DNA from: Bdellovibrio reynosensis
GTDB taxonomy: Bacteria > Bdellovibrionota > Bdellovibrionia > Bdellovibrionales > Bdellovibrionaceae
DNA: 64,000 nt
Assembly: GCF_022814725.1 (NCBI RefSeq)
Contig: NZ_CP093442.1
Coordinates: 62,001 to 126,000 of the forward strand
Reading direction: 5' to 3'
A program made the translations under genes and the position numbers. Position 1 is the first letter of the stretch. Each line of letters opens with the position of its first letter. The notes beneath the pieces were generated by a model. That model saw only the letters and a list, made by a program, of their open reading frames with translations, searched no databases and was not told the DNA's origin. Shown in pieces: positions 8,037 through 16,772 of the stretch.

Positions 8037-8794
8037 TTCATATGCAAGTGATTTGCTGGTTGCAGTTGATACTTCGCACTTAATTCAGATAAAAATTTAG
8101 TTCTTTTAAGCTTCCTTATTTCATCTGCAAAGTTTTTCGTTCTAAGTGCATGGGTGCGTTTTTTAGAAAAAGCAATGAAGTAAGAAATGTCTTCGCCCAT
8201 AGTAGGAATTTCTTTTAAAGTGCTGCGATTCTTTTTTATCCACGTCATCGCTACATCACGATTCATATAAACCAAAGAATAAATTTTACTATCGGCTTTT
8301 CTTAAAACGGCATCGGCCTTTTCTTCAGCAACTATTTTAAAAGGGGTCCGATCTTGAAACTTTATTAGTGATTCGTGGGAAGCAGAGCGATTCATGACCC
8401 CTACGGTTTGGCCTTTTATATCTTTATAGTCGTGATAGCGAGATAGATTTTCTTCTAAGGTGAAAAAGGAATATCTGCTTTCAAAAATACTTTCAGTGAA
8501 TTCTAAAACAGTTTCGCGATAGGGAGTCTTCGCAACAGGACACATAAGATCCACCTCGCCATTAACAACCATAGAAACGACTTGGTTTTGTGATGCGATT
8601 TTAAACTTACAATTTTCATTTTGTGATTTGCAGATCGTGCTTAAAAAATCAAAACAAGCGCCTTGAATACCTTCAGAACCCGAGTTGTAATAGAAGGGAT
8701 TAAAGTCATAACCAATAACAGTCATGGCCCGCGCTTTAAAAGCGAACGCAGATAAGAGCACGGCTAACAGAAGTCTAAAAAGAAATCGATCCAT
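8033..8794 (-). CDS. Periplasmic substrate-binding protein (SBP family 3-like)
   Basis: 253 residues with a signal peptide (MDRFLFRLLLAVLLSAFAFKARA). The mature part follows the type-2 periplasmic binding fold of amino-acid binding proteins: VIGYDFNPFYY at the start, GACFDFLSTIC, NGEVDLMCPVAKTPYRE (ligand loop), ESRYSFFTL, and DIKGQTVGVMNRSASHE. No transporter permease or ATPase lies nearby, so it may be a stand-alone sensor or scavenging protein. Its 3' end overlaps the STAS-like gene by 4 bases. Confidence 0.7.
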   Translation of the reverse strand: MDRFLFRLLLAVLLSAFAFKARAMTVIGYDFNPFYYNSGSEGIQGACFDFLSTICKSQNENCKFKIASQNQVVSMVVNGEVDLMCPVAKTPYRETVLEFTESIFESRYSFFTLEENLSRYHDYKDIKGQTVGVMNRSASHESLIKFQDRTPFKIVAEEKADAVLRKADSKIYSLVYMNRDVAMTWIKKNRSTLKEIPTMGEDISYFIAFSKKRTHALRTKNFADEIRKLKRTKFLSELSAKYQLQPANHLHMN

Positions 8795-8856
8795 GCAGCC
8801 AAGCTTAAACTAAATTTTAGTTTGTCCTAGCTGCCTTGAGAAAATACACGGGCGGT

Positions 8857-9339
8857 TTATTTAAATATGAATTTTGGTCCGATCGTTAACCAAAAGAAAA
8901 AGGCGACGGAATTAAATACGATAGCTAGCAGAAGTTTGTTGCGACTGTATTTGCTTAAAGGCACTTCTTGCTTCAAAACTCTGTATCCCATAGACATCGA
9001 CATCAGATTGCACAAGATAGGTACTAGGACACAGCCTAGAACTGCATTTAAAAGCGATCGTTTTGCAATCGCTTGAGTTTCTTCTAACGGGGTTGTTGAA
9101 ACTAATTTAAGCGACGGTCGTTCTTTACTTTCTAAAGCTAAAGAAGCATCCATGTACTCATGTTCAGGTATTTCTAAAGTTAATTTTCCTAAGACCTGTC
9201 CCAAGTGCGGAGCAACCCCGCGAGTCTGTTCATCACGAACTCGTGGATGAAGACCATGGGATAAAAGAAAAGACTTTATAACTTGAGCTTCAGCGAAGTC
9301 CGCACAGTCCATTAAAAAGACGTATTCATTAGAGTTCAT
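8857..9339 (-). CDS. DUF2007-like protein with two C-terminal membrane segments
   Basis: 160 residues from the ATG at 9339; a TTG two codons earlier is also possible and neither has a clear ribosome binding site. The first 75 residues resemble the DUF2007 'putative signal transducing' domain (FLMDCADFAEAQVIKSFLLSHGL, then EIPEHEYMDASLAL). Two hydrophobic segments follow (NAVLGCVLVPILCNLM and LLLAIVFNSVAFFFWLTI), placing the domain at the inner membrane facing the cytoplasm. Precise role unknown. Confidence 0.6.
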   Translation of the reverse strand: MNSNEYVFLMDCADFAEAQVIKSFLLSHGLHPRVRDEQTRGVAPHLGQVLGKLTLEIPEHEYMDASLALESKERPSLKLVSTTPLEETQAIAKRSLLNAVLGCVLVPILCNLMSMSMGYRVLKQEVPLSKYSRNKLLLAIVFNSVAFFFWLTIGPKFIFK

Positions 9340-9392
9340 AGACAAATCTTAGCTATCTATGAACCCATTTGTATAGACTTTTATGAGGGAGA

Positions 9393-11015
9393 CTATTTAA
9401 CCGCAGCGATGGCCTGACAAGCCTCGATGGCTGCTTGCAATCCAGCCTCAAAGCACGGAGTCATCCAGTTATCTTGGTTAGCAAAGTGAATGCGTTGACC
9501 AATCGGCGCTGCCGCTTTTTTCGCCGAACCGCTGCTGATAAGTCCTTTTTGAGAAAGTGGAACCGCATGACCCCAACGAGTTAAACGGATGCCGTGGATA
9601 TCTTGCGCAGTTAAATTCAAAGAAGCTAAAACTGGACCGACATCAGCGAGGTACTTGTTTTTATATTTATCATGGCTGTTTGGATTAAACAGGAACTGGC
9701 GGGCGCCATCGTATGGAATGCCGTGATACAAAGTTAATACGCCATGCTCGGTTTTATCTTGCTGAGCCCATGAGCCAAAACAAACGTCAGAAAAATTACG
9801 ATCACCACGTTTCATCGGTGTCGGTGCTGGCGGCACATTGCCTTGTAAGCAATAAAGCTCAAAGCTAGGACTTTGAATTGGTTTTTTAGTTAAAACGTTG
9901 CCAACTAGGTAAGCGCGGTACGGAAGGAACTTAGCCGCTGTGGATTGATCGTCACTCATTTCAGGAAGTAGGCGTCTAGCCACAAACTTAGGACAGGCCA
10001 TGATCGCGTGTTTCGCACGGATCTTTTTCAGAACGTTCATCTCGTCAACATAAAGAACCGTCACAGAATCCTTATCTGTTTGCACGCGTAAAACCATGCA
10101 GCCCGTGCGCAGGGAATTTTCGCCGGCTTCTTTGCGAGTTTGCTGCGCCATTTTGTGAGCGATATAGGAGTTGCCACCTGGGAACGCTAATATTGCGCCG
10201 GTTTCAGCACTTAAAAAACCAAGGTATTGGAAAGCAGAAAGTTCTTCAGTTGAACCGCAGAAAGAACTCCAACCATAAAGCTGCATGTATTCTTTCAAAT
10301 GCGGGTGAAGATCACCGAATTCTTTTGCGACCCATTCATCAACCGTCAGTTGGTCATATTCTTTGGCAAAATCACCTTCAAAGCTAAAGTCCGCTTCGTT
10401 ATAAATTTCAACTAAGCGCTTATGAAGTTTTTTAAAGTCAGCCTCTGCGCCTGGCGCTGTAGCGCCTTGCCAGAATGGGGACTTGATCGCATTTTTAAAG
10501 AACACCGAAGTTTCTTCACTAGTTTCTCTGCGAGCTTTATCAGCGATGCCTAGTTCGTTTAATAAGCCAGCTAGCGGAGCTTCTTGCGCAGGTTCACAGA
10601 TGTAAGCAGCACCAATGGAATAACAAGCGTCTTTGTAAAGCTCGCCCTTAGAGTTTCCACCCAAACGAGTGTCTTGCTCTAAAAGAACCATTTTTTTATT
10701 TCTTAAGTAATAAGCAGCGCTAAGACCAGAAATACCGCCACCTATAACAGCCACTTCAAACTCTTCAGTCACTGAAGGTTCGCCACCTTGTTTTTCGATA
10801 TAGCCGTCAATGTTCCAAAGAATATCGTGGGGACGATCGATATTATCGCCATTAAAATCTAAGCTGTTGTTTTGGCCAGCGTCTACTTTTGCGATCGGCA
10901 AATCATCAGTTAGTTTTTTTGAAACCCAGGAAGAACCCTGAGCGATGCCTCTTGTAGGCAGTGAAGAGATGGCGGCAATAGAAAGGCTGCTTTTGATAAA
11001 ATCACGTCTTTGCAT
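9393..11015 (-). CDS. Tat-exported FAD-dependent amine oxidase
   Basis: 540 residues. ATG at 11015 is chosen (upstream AAAGGG); a TTG at 11045 would put ten residues before the Tat motif. The N-terminus is a twin-arginine signal, MQRRDFIKSSLSIAAISSL, so the folded flavoprotein is exported to the periplasm. A Rossmann FAD motif, VIGGGISGLSAAYYL with the following LLEQDTRLGGNSKG, marks the flavin monoamine-oxidase superfamily, and GQRIHFANQDNW with the GLQAAIEA end is the C-terminal FAD-binding part. Substrate unknown (amine, polyamine or amino acid). Single gene transcript. Confidence 0.8.
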   Translation of the reverse strand: MQRRDFIKSSLSIAAISSLPTRGIAQGSSWVSKKLTDDLPIAKVDAGQNNSLDFNGDNIDRPHDILWNIDGYIEKQGGEPSVTEEFEVAVIGGGISGLSAAYYLRNKKMVLLEQDTRLGGNSKGELYKDACYSIGAAYICEPAQEAPLAGLLNELGIADKARRETSEETSVFFKNAIKSPFWQGATAPGAEADFKKLHKRLVEIYNEADFSFEGDFAKEYDQLTVDEWVAKEFGDLHPHLKEYMQLYGWSSFCGSTEELSAFQYLGFLSAETGAILAFPGGNSYIAHKMAQQTRKEAGENSLRTGCMVLRVQTDKDSVTVLYVDEMNVLKKIRAKHAIMACPKFVARRLLPEMSDDQSTAAKFLPYRAYLVGNVLTKKPIQSPSFELYCLQGNVPPAPTPMKRGDRNFSDVCFGSWAQQDKTEHGVLTLYHGIPYDGARQFLFNPNSHDKYKNKYLADVGPVLASLNLTAQDIHGIRLTRWGHAVPLSQKGLISSGSAKKAAAPIGQRIHFANQDNWMTPCFEAGLQAAIEACQAIAAVK

Positions 11016-11095
11016 AGGCCCTTTAAATAAAGAAGCCTGATGCAAAGAACAAGGGGAGGTTGAGGGGCCTCCCCTTATTGAGAACTTATTGAAAT

Positions 11096-11593
11096 TTAGT
11101 GAGGGTAAACGCCACCATCGCAGTCAGGAACCGTGTAAGATTTTCTGAATAAAAGTTCTTCACGTTCAGCGTTGCGGTTAGAGATGCGTTTAACAACTGG
11201 GATCGTCACTGTCATTGGGTATGAGCCATAAACTGTGTGGGTTTTGCAGTCAAAGTCATGGTTGCTGTTTGAGCGGCATGATTCAACTTTGTGAGCGTAA
11301 TCAATTGGAGTTGAAAGATACTCTCTGCCTACAACAACGATTTCTGTGCGACCACCTTCGCGACCACCGTGGAAACGAGTTTCAGTGATATCGACGGGTT
11401 TTTGTGTGCGCAAGTTATCACCATCGCGGCAAACGAAAGTGTAATCAATCGCGCGACCCATATAAACTGTCGGAGCCTTCACTTGGACATAGCGGTCTGC
11501 CATGATTTCTTCCCAAGAAGAGTTTTGATTAACCATTGCGTGAGCCGATGCTGAAACCAGAAGGCCTAAAATAAGAGCTGTTAGTTTTTTCAT
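11096..11593 (-). CDS. Exported protein of unknown function
   Basis: 165 residues with a strong AAAGGAGA ribosome binding site and a signal peptide MKKLTALILGLLVSASAHA (cleaved near residue 19). Mature part is predicted mostly beta, with four cysteines (TFVCRDGD, ESCRSN, DFDCKTH, VPDCDGG), suggesting two disulfides. No family recognised. It lies upstream of the amine oxidase on the same strand with a gap of 80 bases and may be co-transcribed. Confidence 0.7.
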   Translation of the reverse strand: MKKLTALILGLLVSASAHAMVNQNSSWEEIMADRYVQVKAPTVYMGRAIDYTFVCRDGDNLRTQKPVDITETRFHGGREGGRTEIVVVGREYLSTPIDYAHKVESCRSNSNHDFDCKTHTVYGSYPMTVTIPVVKRISNRNAEREELLFRKSYTVPDCDGGVYPH

Positions 11594-11777
11594 GGAAATC
11601 TCCTTTTTTGTTTTGTGTGTGCGAAAACTTTGTTCTGACGAAGCACAAGTCTCAAGTTACCTGCCCGTAAGAACGCGTGTTTAAACAAATTGTTGTTCCA
11701 GGAAAATTCGCGCTAACGCCTTGTTTCACGTCGATTTCCAATGCAAGTTACCAGACGCTCATGTAAGCGTTTCTTCC

Positions 11778-12353
11778 ATGAATAATTTAGAATTTCCCGA
11801 GCTGACAGAGAAACTAAATAAGCCAGAAGTGATTGAACGTTCATGGGTCATCACTCTTTCAGGATCCCGTTTTAATATTCTAAAACCAGACCCTGCTGCC
11901 GTAAGATTAGAAGACATCGCGTGCGCATTAGCGCGCCAGGCCCGCTTCAATGGTCACACTCGATTTTTCTATAGCGTTGGACAGCACTCGTGCCTTGGCG
12001 CTGAAGTGTCGCCAACCAAAGACATCGCAAAACAAATGCTGTTCCATGATGCCACTGAAGCCTATGTTGGTGACTTGGTATCTCCAGTAAAAGCACTTCT
12101 TCCTGATTTTGAAATTATTGAGTCGCGCATTCACTGGGCCATCGCGCAAAAGTTCGGTTTGGAATTCCCACTGCCAAAAGTAGTAAAACAAATCGACCGC
12201 CGCTTGTTAGCAACAGAAGTCCGCGATCTTATCACTAAAGACCTAGCATCCTGGAACATCGGCAAGGATGAACCTTTTGATTTCCCTATCATTCCGTGGC
12301 CACCAGAAGTAACCGAAGCCAGATTCCTAGAAATAGCAAAAAACCTATTATAA
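11778..12353 (+). CDS. HD-superfamily hydrolase (YfbR-like)
   Basis: 191 residues from the ATG at 11778; a TTG at 11721 would add 19 residues, and no ribosome binding site is clear for either. Metal-binding HD-domain motifs are visible: FYSVGQHSCLG (first His), LFHDATEAYVGDLVSPVK (HD pair plus downstream Asp), typical of COG1896/YfbR-type phosphohydrolases that act on deoxynucleotides. Cytoplasmic. Substrate is not inferable from sequence. A terminator follows directly. Confidence 0.75.
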   Translation: MNNLEFPELTEKLNKPEVIERSWVITLSGSRFNILKPDPAAVRLEDIACALARQARFNGHTRFFYSVGQHSCLGAEVSPTKDIAKQMLFHDATEAYVGDLVSPVKALLPDFEIIESRIHWAIAQKFGLEFPLPKVVKQIDRRLLATEVRDLITKDLASWNIGKDEPFDFPIIPWPPEVTEARFLEIAKNLL

Positions 12354-12354
12354 A

Positions 12355-12383
12355 AAAAAGCCCCAGCAATGCCGGGGCTTTTT
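12355..12383. terminator. Bidirectional intrinsic terminator
   Basis: AAAAAGCCCC (12355-12364) pairs with GGGGCTTTTT (12374-12383), with inner GC/GC pairs. Lies between convergent genes and works in both directions. Confidence 0.85.
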
Positions 12384-12418
12384 AGTTTTAAAATCTATTT
12401 TCTAGATCTAAGAAGGCA

Positions 12419-13066
12419 TTAGCCTTCTTTAGGTACTTTGGATTCGTCAACAGTCACTTCGATTTCAACGCGACGGTTTTTAGAACGAGCTTCTTTAGTT
12501 TTTGCTGGATCAACTGGATCCGCGGCACCCATACCGATTGAAGACATTGTGTTTGCAGGCATTCCTGAAGCAATCAATTGCTCACGAACAGCTTCAGCAC
12601 GTTGCTTTGAAAGTGGGTTGTTCACAACTGTAGTACCAGTATCGTCAGTGTATCCTTTGATAGTTAGGATATTTTCTGGATACTTTTTCATGATGCTAGC
12701 AAGTTGATTGATGTTTGATTTAGCCGCTGGTTTTAACTCTGCTTTACCAGTGTCAAAGAGGATATCACTTTTAAGTTTCGTGATAAGACCTTGCTCTGTT
12801 CTTTTTGTTTCAGCGATTTTTTCAAGCTCTTTAGCTTGTTTATCCATACGCTTACCAACCACTCCACCTAGTGAACCACCGATAGCTGCTCCGATAAGGG
12901 CGCCTTCGTTACGTTTACCAGTTTGGTGACCGATGATCGCACCCACCGCAGCGCCAAGACCTGCACCGATGCCGGCACCTTTAGCTGTGTTTGGGTTTTC
13001 TTTCATAGAAGCGCAACCCGTAGCAAAAATGCTGACTGCAGCTGCAAGTAAAATAAGTCTTTTCAT
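12419..13066 (-). CDS. OmpA-family lipoprotein with glycine-zipper domain
   Basis: 215 residues, AAGGAG before ATG. Lipobox FATGC/ASM at residue 19, so anchored in the outer membrane. A glycine-zipper segment (GAGIGAGLGAAVGAIIG and GALIGAAIGGSLGG, about 29-70) is followed by a short helix and a C-terminal OmpA peptidoglycan-binding domain (about 95-210) with SDILFDTGKAELKP, TIKGYTDDTG, LSKQRAEAVREQL and RSKNRRVEIEV. It tethers outer membrane and peptidoglycan. Family well known (YiaD/Pal-like). Confidence 0.92.
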   Translation of the reverse strand: MKRLILLAAAVSIFATGCASMKENPNTAKGAGIGAGLGAAVGAIIGHQTGKRNEGALIGAAIGGSLGGVVGKRMDKQAKELEKIAETKRTEQGLITKLKSDILFDTGKAELKPAAKSNINQLASIMKKYPENILTIKGYTDDTGTTVVNNPLSKQRAEAVREQLIASGMPANTMSSIGMGAADPVDPAKTKEARSKNRRVEIEVTVDESKVPKEG

Positions 13067-13284
13067 GATGTCTCCTTGTTAAAGATCCATTTCAAAAGAA
13101 GAAAGGGGAAAGCGCAATATTAGAATCAGCGCGTCCATGTACATAGTGCGGTCCAAAAAAGGGGTTGTGCTTTAGCAGCTCCATTGGATGCCAAAGAAAC
13201 CCATTAAAAAAGACACAAAATGAATTCCCTAATTCTTGGCTAATCTTTATGCTTTTTTAAAGGATTATAAGAAAGAGGATGTGC

Positions 13285-13995
13285 ATGAATAAGCTTCTAA
13301 TCGCCGCGCTGACTGTCAGTTTCCTAGTTGTAGGACAAGCCCAAGCCGAAGACCGATTTATTGTTGTGAACGGGGTTGCAGAAAAAAGTCTGGATCCAAA
13401 TATGGTCACTATGACTGTTGAAGTGTGGAGTAAGGCTGTTACAGCCAAACAAGCCCAACAGATGGCGGCCCAGCAATTCAAGCTTATTAAAAAATCTTTT
13501 GAGGATTTTAAAATCAGAAAAGAAGACATCCAAACTGAAAACTACAGTTTAAATCCAGAAATGGTCTGGGATGATAAGTCGCGCACCAACAAAATGACCG
13601 GTTTCAGAGTCAGCCAAGCCCTTTCGGTGACGGTAAGAAAAATCGAAGACACGGGGAACTTTATCGATAGTTTGGTGGCTGATAAAGGCACTAAAGATGC
13701 GGGCGTGAACATTAACAACATTTTTTGGGATTCAGATAAAAGACAAGAGGCAGAGACTTTGGCTTTAGCAGATGCCGTGCAGGCCGCAAAAACCAAAGCC
13801 CAGGAAATAGCCAAAGCCGCAGGTGTAAAGATCAAAGGTGTTTCTAAGATCAGTCATTCCACAGCGCCAGTACAACCCATTCAACCATTTAGAGGCATGA
13901 TGAAGGCTTCTTATGATGCAGCTTCAACCTCTACAGAAATGTCTGCTGGACAAATCAAAGTGAAGGTTGAAGTCACATCGGAGTACGAGATCTAA
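13285..13995 (+). CDS. SIMPL-domain (DUF541) periplasmic protein
   Basis: 236 residues from ATG 13285, which has AGAGG six bases before it; the in-frame ATG at 13279 abuts that site. Signal peptide MNKLLIAALTVSFLVVGQAQA. Mature protein is a SIMPL/DUF541 (YggE-like) domain: IVVNGVAEKSLDPNMVTMTV at the start, SLNPEMVWDD, TGFRVSQALSVTVR, and the closing GQIKVKVEVTSEYEI. YggE-like proteins are periplasmic and linked to oxidative-stress tolerance; mechanism unknown. Confidence 0.88.
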   Translation: MNKLLIAALTVSFLVVGQAQAEDRFIVVNGVAEKSLDPNMVTMTVEVWSKAVTAKQAQQMAAQQFKLIKKSFEDFKIRKEDIQTENYSLNPEMVWDDKSRTNKMTGFRVSQALSVTVRKIEDTGNFIDSLVADKGTKDAGVNINNIFWDSDKRQEAETLALADAVQAAKTKAQEIAKAAGVKIKGVSKISHSTAPVQPIQPFRGMMKASYDAASTSTEMSAGQIKVKVEVTSEYEI

Positions 13996-14008
13996 AGCTG
14001 CTCCAGTC

Positions 14009-14047
14009 TCCGCGCCGGCGGCGCTCCGACACTGCCGGCGTCCGCCG
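14009..14047. other. GC-rich intergenic block with short palindromes
   Basis: About 39 bases, nearly all G and C, between convergent genes, including GCGCC-GGC-GGCGC and a second GCCGGCG. Its composition differs sharply from the surroundings. No T-run follows, so it is not a typical terminator; it could be a remnant of a repeated extragenic element. Confidence 0.35.
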
Positions 14048-14584
14048 CTACTGAACCGGGAAAAGGTAAGTGGTGGTCATCGCATTCTTTTCAGTGATGG
14101 AATGGATCTCATAGATTTCCACCACAGAACCCGTTTGTTTTAGATTTTGTTTTAACAAGTAATCATTCACACGCGGGTACACTTTCATAGGCCCGATGCC
14201 TGGGCTGCCAGTGAAAGTGGCAACGACATATTGGCGGCCAGGGATTTCACCCGTTTTGAATTCTTCTGTAAGTCCTTCTGGAACTTTGGCAACGATGCAG
14301 CCTACTTTAGAACGAAGGCGAGCTTCTTCCACTTGACGAGGATCATCTAAGTATTCACCGAAAGTACGGCCACACTCTGTATTTTTAGCCTTCATTTCTT
14401 TTTCAACTTTTTCGATCACCTTATTTACTTTGTGATAAGGCCCCACATGCTCTAGATAAACTGTCGTGAACGGTCCTTGATTAGCGGTTGTGATATCCAC
14501 ACCTTTGAAAGCTCCTAGATAGTTCGAAAGAAACAAGCCAAAAGAAACCAGTGCGACAGCTACGAAAACTAAGATGTATCTCAT
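14048..14584 (-). CDS. GyrI-like small-molecule-binding domain protein
   Basis: 178 residues, one N-terminal membrane segment (ILVFVAVALVSFGLFLSNYLGAF), then a GyrI-like/AraC effector-binding domain: TVYLEHVGPYHKV, GEYLDDPRQV, RQYVVATFTGSPGIGPMKVYPRVNDYL, and VEIYEIHS. These domains bind small ligands or hydrolyse cyclopropanoid toxins in some relatives. Probably membrane-anchored in the periplasm. Starts 7 bases after the upstream gene, so it belongs to the nadC-birA-thioredoxin operon. Confidence 0.7.
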   Translation of the reverse strand: MRYILVFVAVALVSFGLFLSNYLGAFKGVDITTANQGPFTTVYLEHVGPYHKVNKVIEKVEKEMKAKNTECGRTFGEYLDDPRQVEEARLRSKVGCIVAKVPEGLTEEFKTGEIPGRQYVVATFTGSPGIGPMKVYPRVNDYLLKQNLKQTGSVVEIYEIHSITEKNAMTTTYLFPVQ

Positions 14585-14591
14585 AAATTAT

Positions 14592-15140
14592 TTATACCCA
14601 TTTAATAGAGCAGCCCATTGAGGCTACTTGTTCATCAGTTGCTTTTTTATCTTTTAATAAGTCTTGAACGGCGTCGTAAAGTTCGCGCTTGGTTACTTTA
14701 GAAGCATCTTTCCATGAATCATCAAGGCGACCCCGGTAAGCAAGCTTGTGGTTTTTATCGTAAACAAAATAATCCGGCGTGCACACGGCACCAAACTTGT
14801 GAGCCACTTCTTGAGTTTCATCGTGCAGGTACACAAAAGAATAATTCTTTTCCTGCGCACGAGCTTTTAGATTTTCAAAAGAATCTTCCGGATGCGATTT
14901 TGCATCGTTAGAGCAAATAGCGACGACCGAAACATTTTGTTTTTTTAAGTCATTTCCCAAAGTAATCAAACGATCTTCAATCGCTTGCACATAAGGGCAG
15001 TGGTTACAGATAAACATCACAACTAAAGGGTTTCCTTTCGGGAAATCTTTAAGTGAATAAGTTTTTCCATCCACCGCAGGCAAGGTAAAATCAGGGCAGT
15101 CGTTTCCTAACTCTGCAAAAGGCGTAAATGTTAATGCCAC
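14592..15140 (-). CDS. Thioredoxin-like (AhpC/TSA-type) protein
   Basis: 182 residues from a GTG with AGGAGG eight bases upstream. Thioredoxin fold of the alkyl-hydroperoxide-reductase type: DFTLPAVDGKTYSL at the start, active-site region VMFICNHCPYVQAIEDRL with a CXXC (CNHC), KFGAVCTPDYFVYD, and LAYRGRLDDS. This 'thioredoxin family protein with CNHCPYV' group occurs widely; it is cytoplasmic with no signal peptide and probably reduces peroxides or disulfides. Second to last gene of the operon starting with nadC. Confidence 0.85.
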   Translation of the reverse strand: MALTFTPFAELGNDCPDFTLPAVDGKTYSLKDFPKGNPLVVMFICNHCPYVQAIEDRLITLGNDLKKQNVSVVAICSNDAKSHPEDSFENLKARAQEKNYSFVYLHDETQEVAHKFGAVCTPDYFVYDKNHKLAYRGRLDDSWKDASKVTKRELYDAVQDLLKDKKATDEQVASMGCSIKWV

Positions 15141-15150
15141 GAAGGACCTC

Positions 15151-15900
15151 CTACAGACTTGTCCAGCTGATTTTTCTATCGTTAATCAGTAAGCTGCCAT
15201 CAGCCTCCATACCAGTGTATTTTTCTTTTAACAAAGGATGATGGTTTAAAGCAGTCAGCAAAGACAACTGATCACTGGTCGTAAGTTGTTCTTCGCAGTG
15301 GGAAACGGCATCAGTCAGTTCAAATAACAAACGATCTAAGAATGCCGTATAGTCCTGACCCAAAAGTGGAGCCCCTGGTGGCAAGGATTCTAAAATGCTT
15401 GTCGCAGTTTCAACCTCAGCAGGGGAGGAAGTAATATTAAAACCAATCCCGATGATCAAACGAACTTCGTCAGCCTGGCTGACATTTTCTAACAAAATAC
15501 CGCAGACTTTTTTATCGCCAATATAAATGTCATTCGGCGCTTTTAAGTTCCACTCTAAGAATGGCCAAGTTGAAACACAAGCACGGTAAACCGCAAGTCC
15601 CACCAGGCAAGACGTTGTCGGTTGAGGTTTCACACCCAAAAGATAAGACCATGAACTTAATAAGCAGCTTCCGGGTTGAGCATCAATCCAAGAGTTTTTT
15701 CCGCGGCCGCGACCCGAAGTTTGATGATCGGTAAGATAAAGGCATAAAGATTCTTCTAAAAGATTTTCTTCAAAAGCCTCTTCCTTCGCCAAATTATTTG
15801 TGCTGTCTTGTTGTGATTTATATGAAACATAAAGGTGATTGTTTTCAGCCCAGTGCGAAGTCACCTGTCCAATACGAATATCTGCTAAAGGTGTATCCAC
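15151..15900 (-). CDS. birA: Biotin--[acetyl-CoA-carboxylase] ligase
   Basis: 249 residues. GTG start with GGGAGGA upstream; the GTG shares a base with the nadC stop (TAGTG), indicating translational coupling. Catalytic-domain motifs of biotin protein ligase: TSGRGRGKNSW (biotinyl-AMP loop GRGR), WNLKAPNDIYIGDKKVCGILLE and IIGIGFNI. The usual N-terminal DNA-binding domain of E. coli BirA is missing, so it is a ligase without repressor function. It attaches biotin to carboxylase carrier proteins in the cytoplasm. Confidence 0.9.
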   Translation of the reverse strand: MDTPLADIRIGQVTSHWAENNHLYVSYKSQQDSTNNLAKEEAFEENLLEESLCLYLTDHQTSGRGRGKNSWIDAQPGSCLLSSWSYLLGVKPQPTTSCLVGLAVYRACVSTWPFLEWNLKAPNDIYIGDKKVCGILLENVSQADEVRLIIGIGFNITSSPAEVETATSILESLPPGAPLLGQDYTAFLDRLLFELTDAVSHCEEQLTTSDQLSLLTALNHHPLLKEKYTGMEADGSLLINDRKISWTSL

Positions 15901-16724
15901 TAGTCCTCCCAGTTAAAGACAAGGCTGACGTCAGCGCAAGGAGCAGAGTGAGTTAAAGCGCCGACAGAAATATAGTTCACACCAATTTCAGCCACTGACT
16001 GAATGCGCTCTAGATTCATATTGCCGCTAGCCTCAGTTTCGATTTCAGAAGGAATCATGGATAAGGCTTTTTTAAGCATTTCATTATCCATGTTATCTAA
16101 AAGAATGCGGTGAACTTTCATATCAACCGCTTCTTTGATTTCTTCTAAAGTTCTAGCTTCAACTTCGATATGAAGCTGGCTGTGTTCGCGCACGCGATTC
16201 ACGGCATTCTTAATTCCGCCCATAACAGAAATATGATTGTCTTTAATCATGATAGCGTCGCTTAAGTTCATACGGTGATTCATGCCGCCGCCATGGACAA
16301 CCGCGCGCTTTTCAAGTTCGCGAAAGCCCGGGGTCGTTTTGCGGGTATCTAAGATTTTAGTTTTAGTACCAGCCACTTTTTTAACAAAACGGCGAGTGTG
16401 GGTCGCAATCCCTGAAAGGTGACCTAAAAAGTTTAAGGCCACACGTTCTGCTTTAAGAACTTGAACCAAGTCGCCTTCGATAGTGCAGATGATTTGATTT
16501 TTTAAAATCTCATCACCTTCTTCGAAGTGCCATTTGATACGAACATTGGGTTCTAGGGCTTGCATGGATTGTTCAAAAGCTGAAGCGCCCGATAAAACGA
16601 TGTCTTCCTTGGCTTTTAATTTGGCTCTGCCAATGCGCGGTTTAAGGGCTAAAGATTCAGTGGTAACATCCCCTTGGGGCATGTCTTCTTTGATGGCAGC
16701 GCGGATCAGCTCCAGCAATGTCAT
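15900..16724 (-). CDS. nadC: Nicotinate-nucleotide pyrophosphorylase (carboxylating)
   Basis: 274 residues, the usual length. QPRTase converts quinolinate and PRPP to nicotinate mononucleotide, CO2 and PPi in de novo NAD synthesis. Motifs: EDMPQGDVTTE near the N-terminus, VALNFLGHLSGIATHTRRFV, KILDTRKTTPGFRELEKRAVVHGGGMNHR (substrate binding), IMIKDNH, EVEARTLEE, ILLDNM and EASGNMN near the end. AGAGGT lies nine bases before the ATG. First gene of the operon with birA, the thioredoxin-like gene and the GyrI-like gene. nadA and nadB are not in the window. Confidence 0.95.
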   Translation of the reverse strand: MTLLELIRAAIKEDMPQGDVTTESLALKPRIGRAKLKAKEDIVLSGASAFEQSMQALEPNVRIKWHFEEGDEILKNQIICTIEGDLVQVLKAERVALNFLGHLSGIATHTRRFVKKVAGTKTKILDTRKTTPGFRELEKRAVVHGGGMNHRMNLSDAIMIKDNHISVMGGIKNAVNRVREHSQLHIEVEARTLEEIKEAVDMKVHRILLDNMDNEMLKKALSMIPSEIETEASGNMNLERIQSVAEIGVNYISVGALTHSAPCADVSLVFNWED

Positions 16725-16772
16725 AACAGCAGACCTCTTTTAACAAGCAGGTCCGTATTAATTTAAACCTGC

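Noticed and set aside
13067-13284. Interval upstream of the SIMPL gene examined for a promoter or riboswitch
   Set aside because: No convincing -10/-35 pair or conserved structure; left unannotated.
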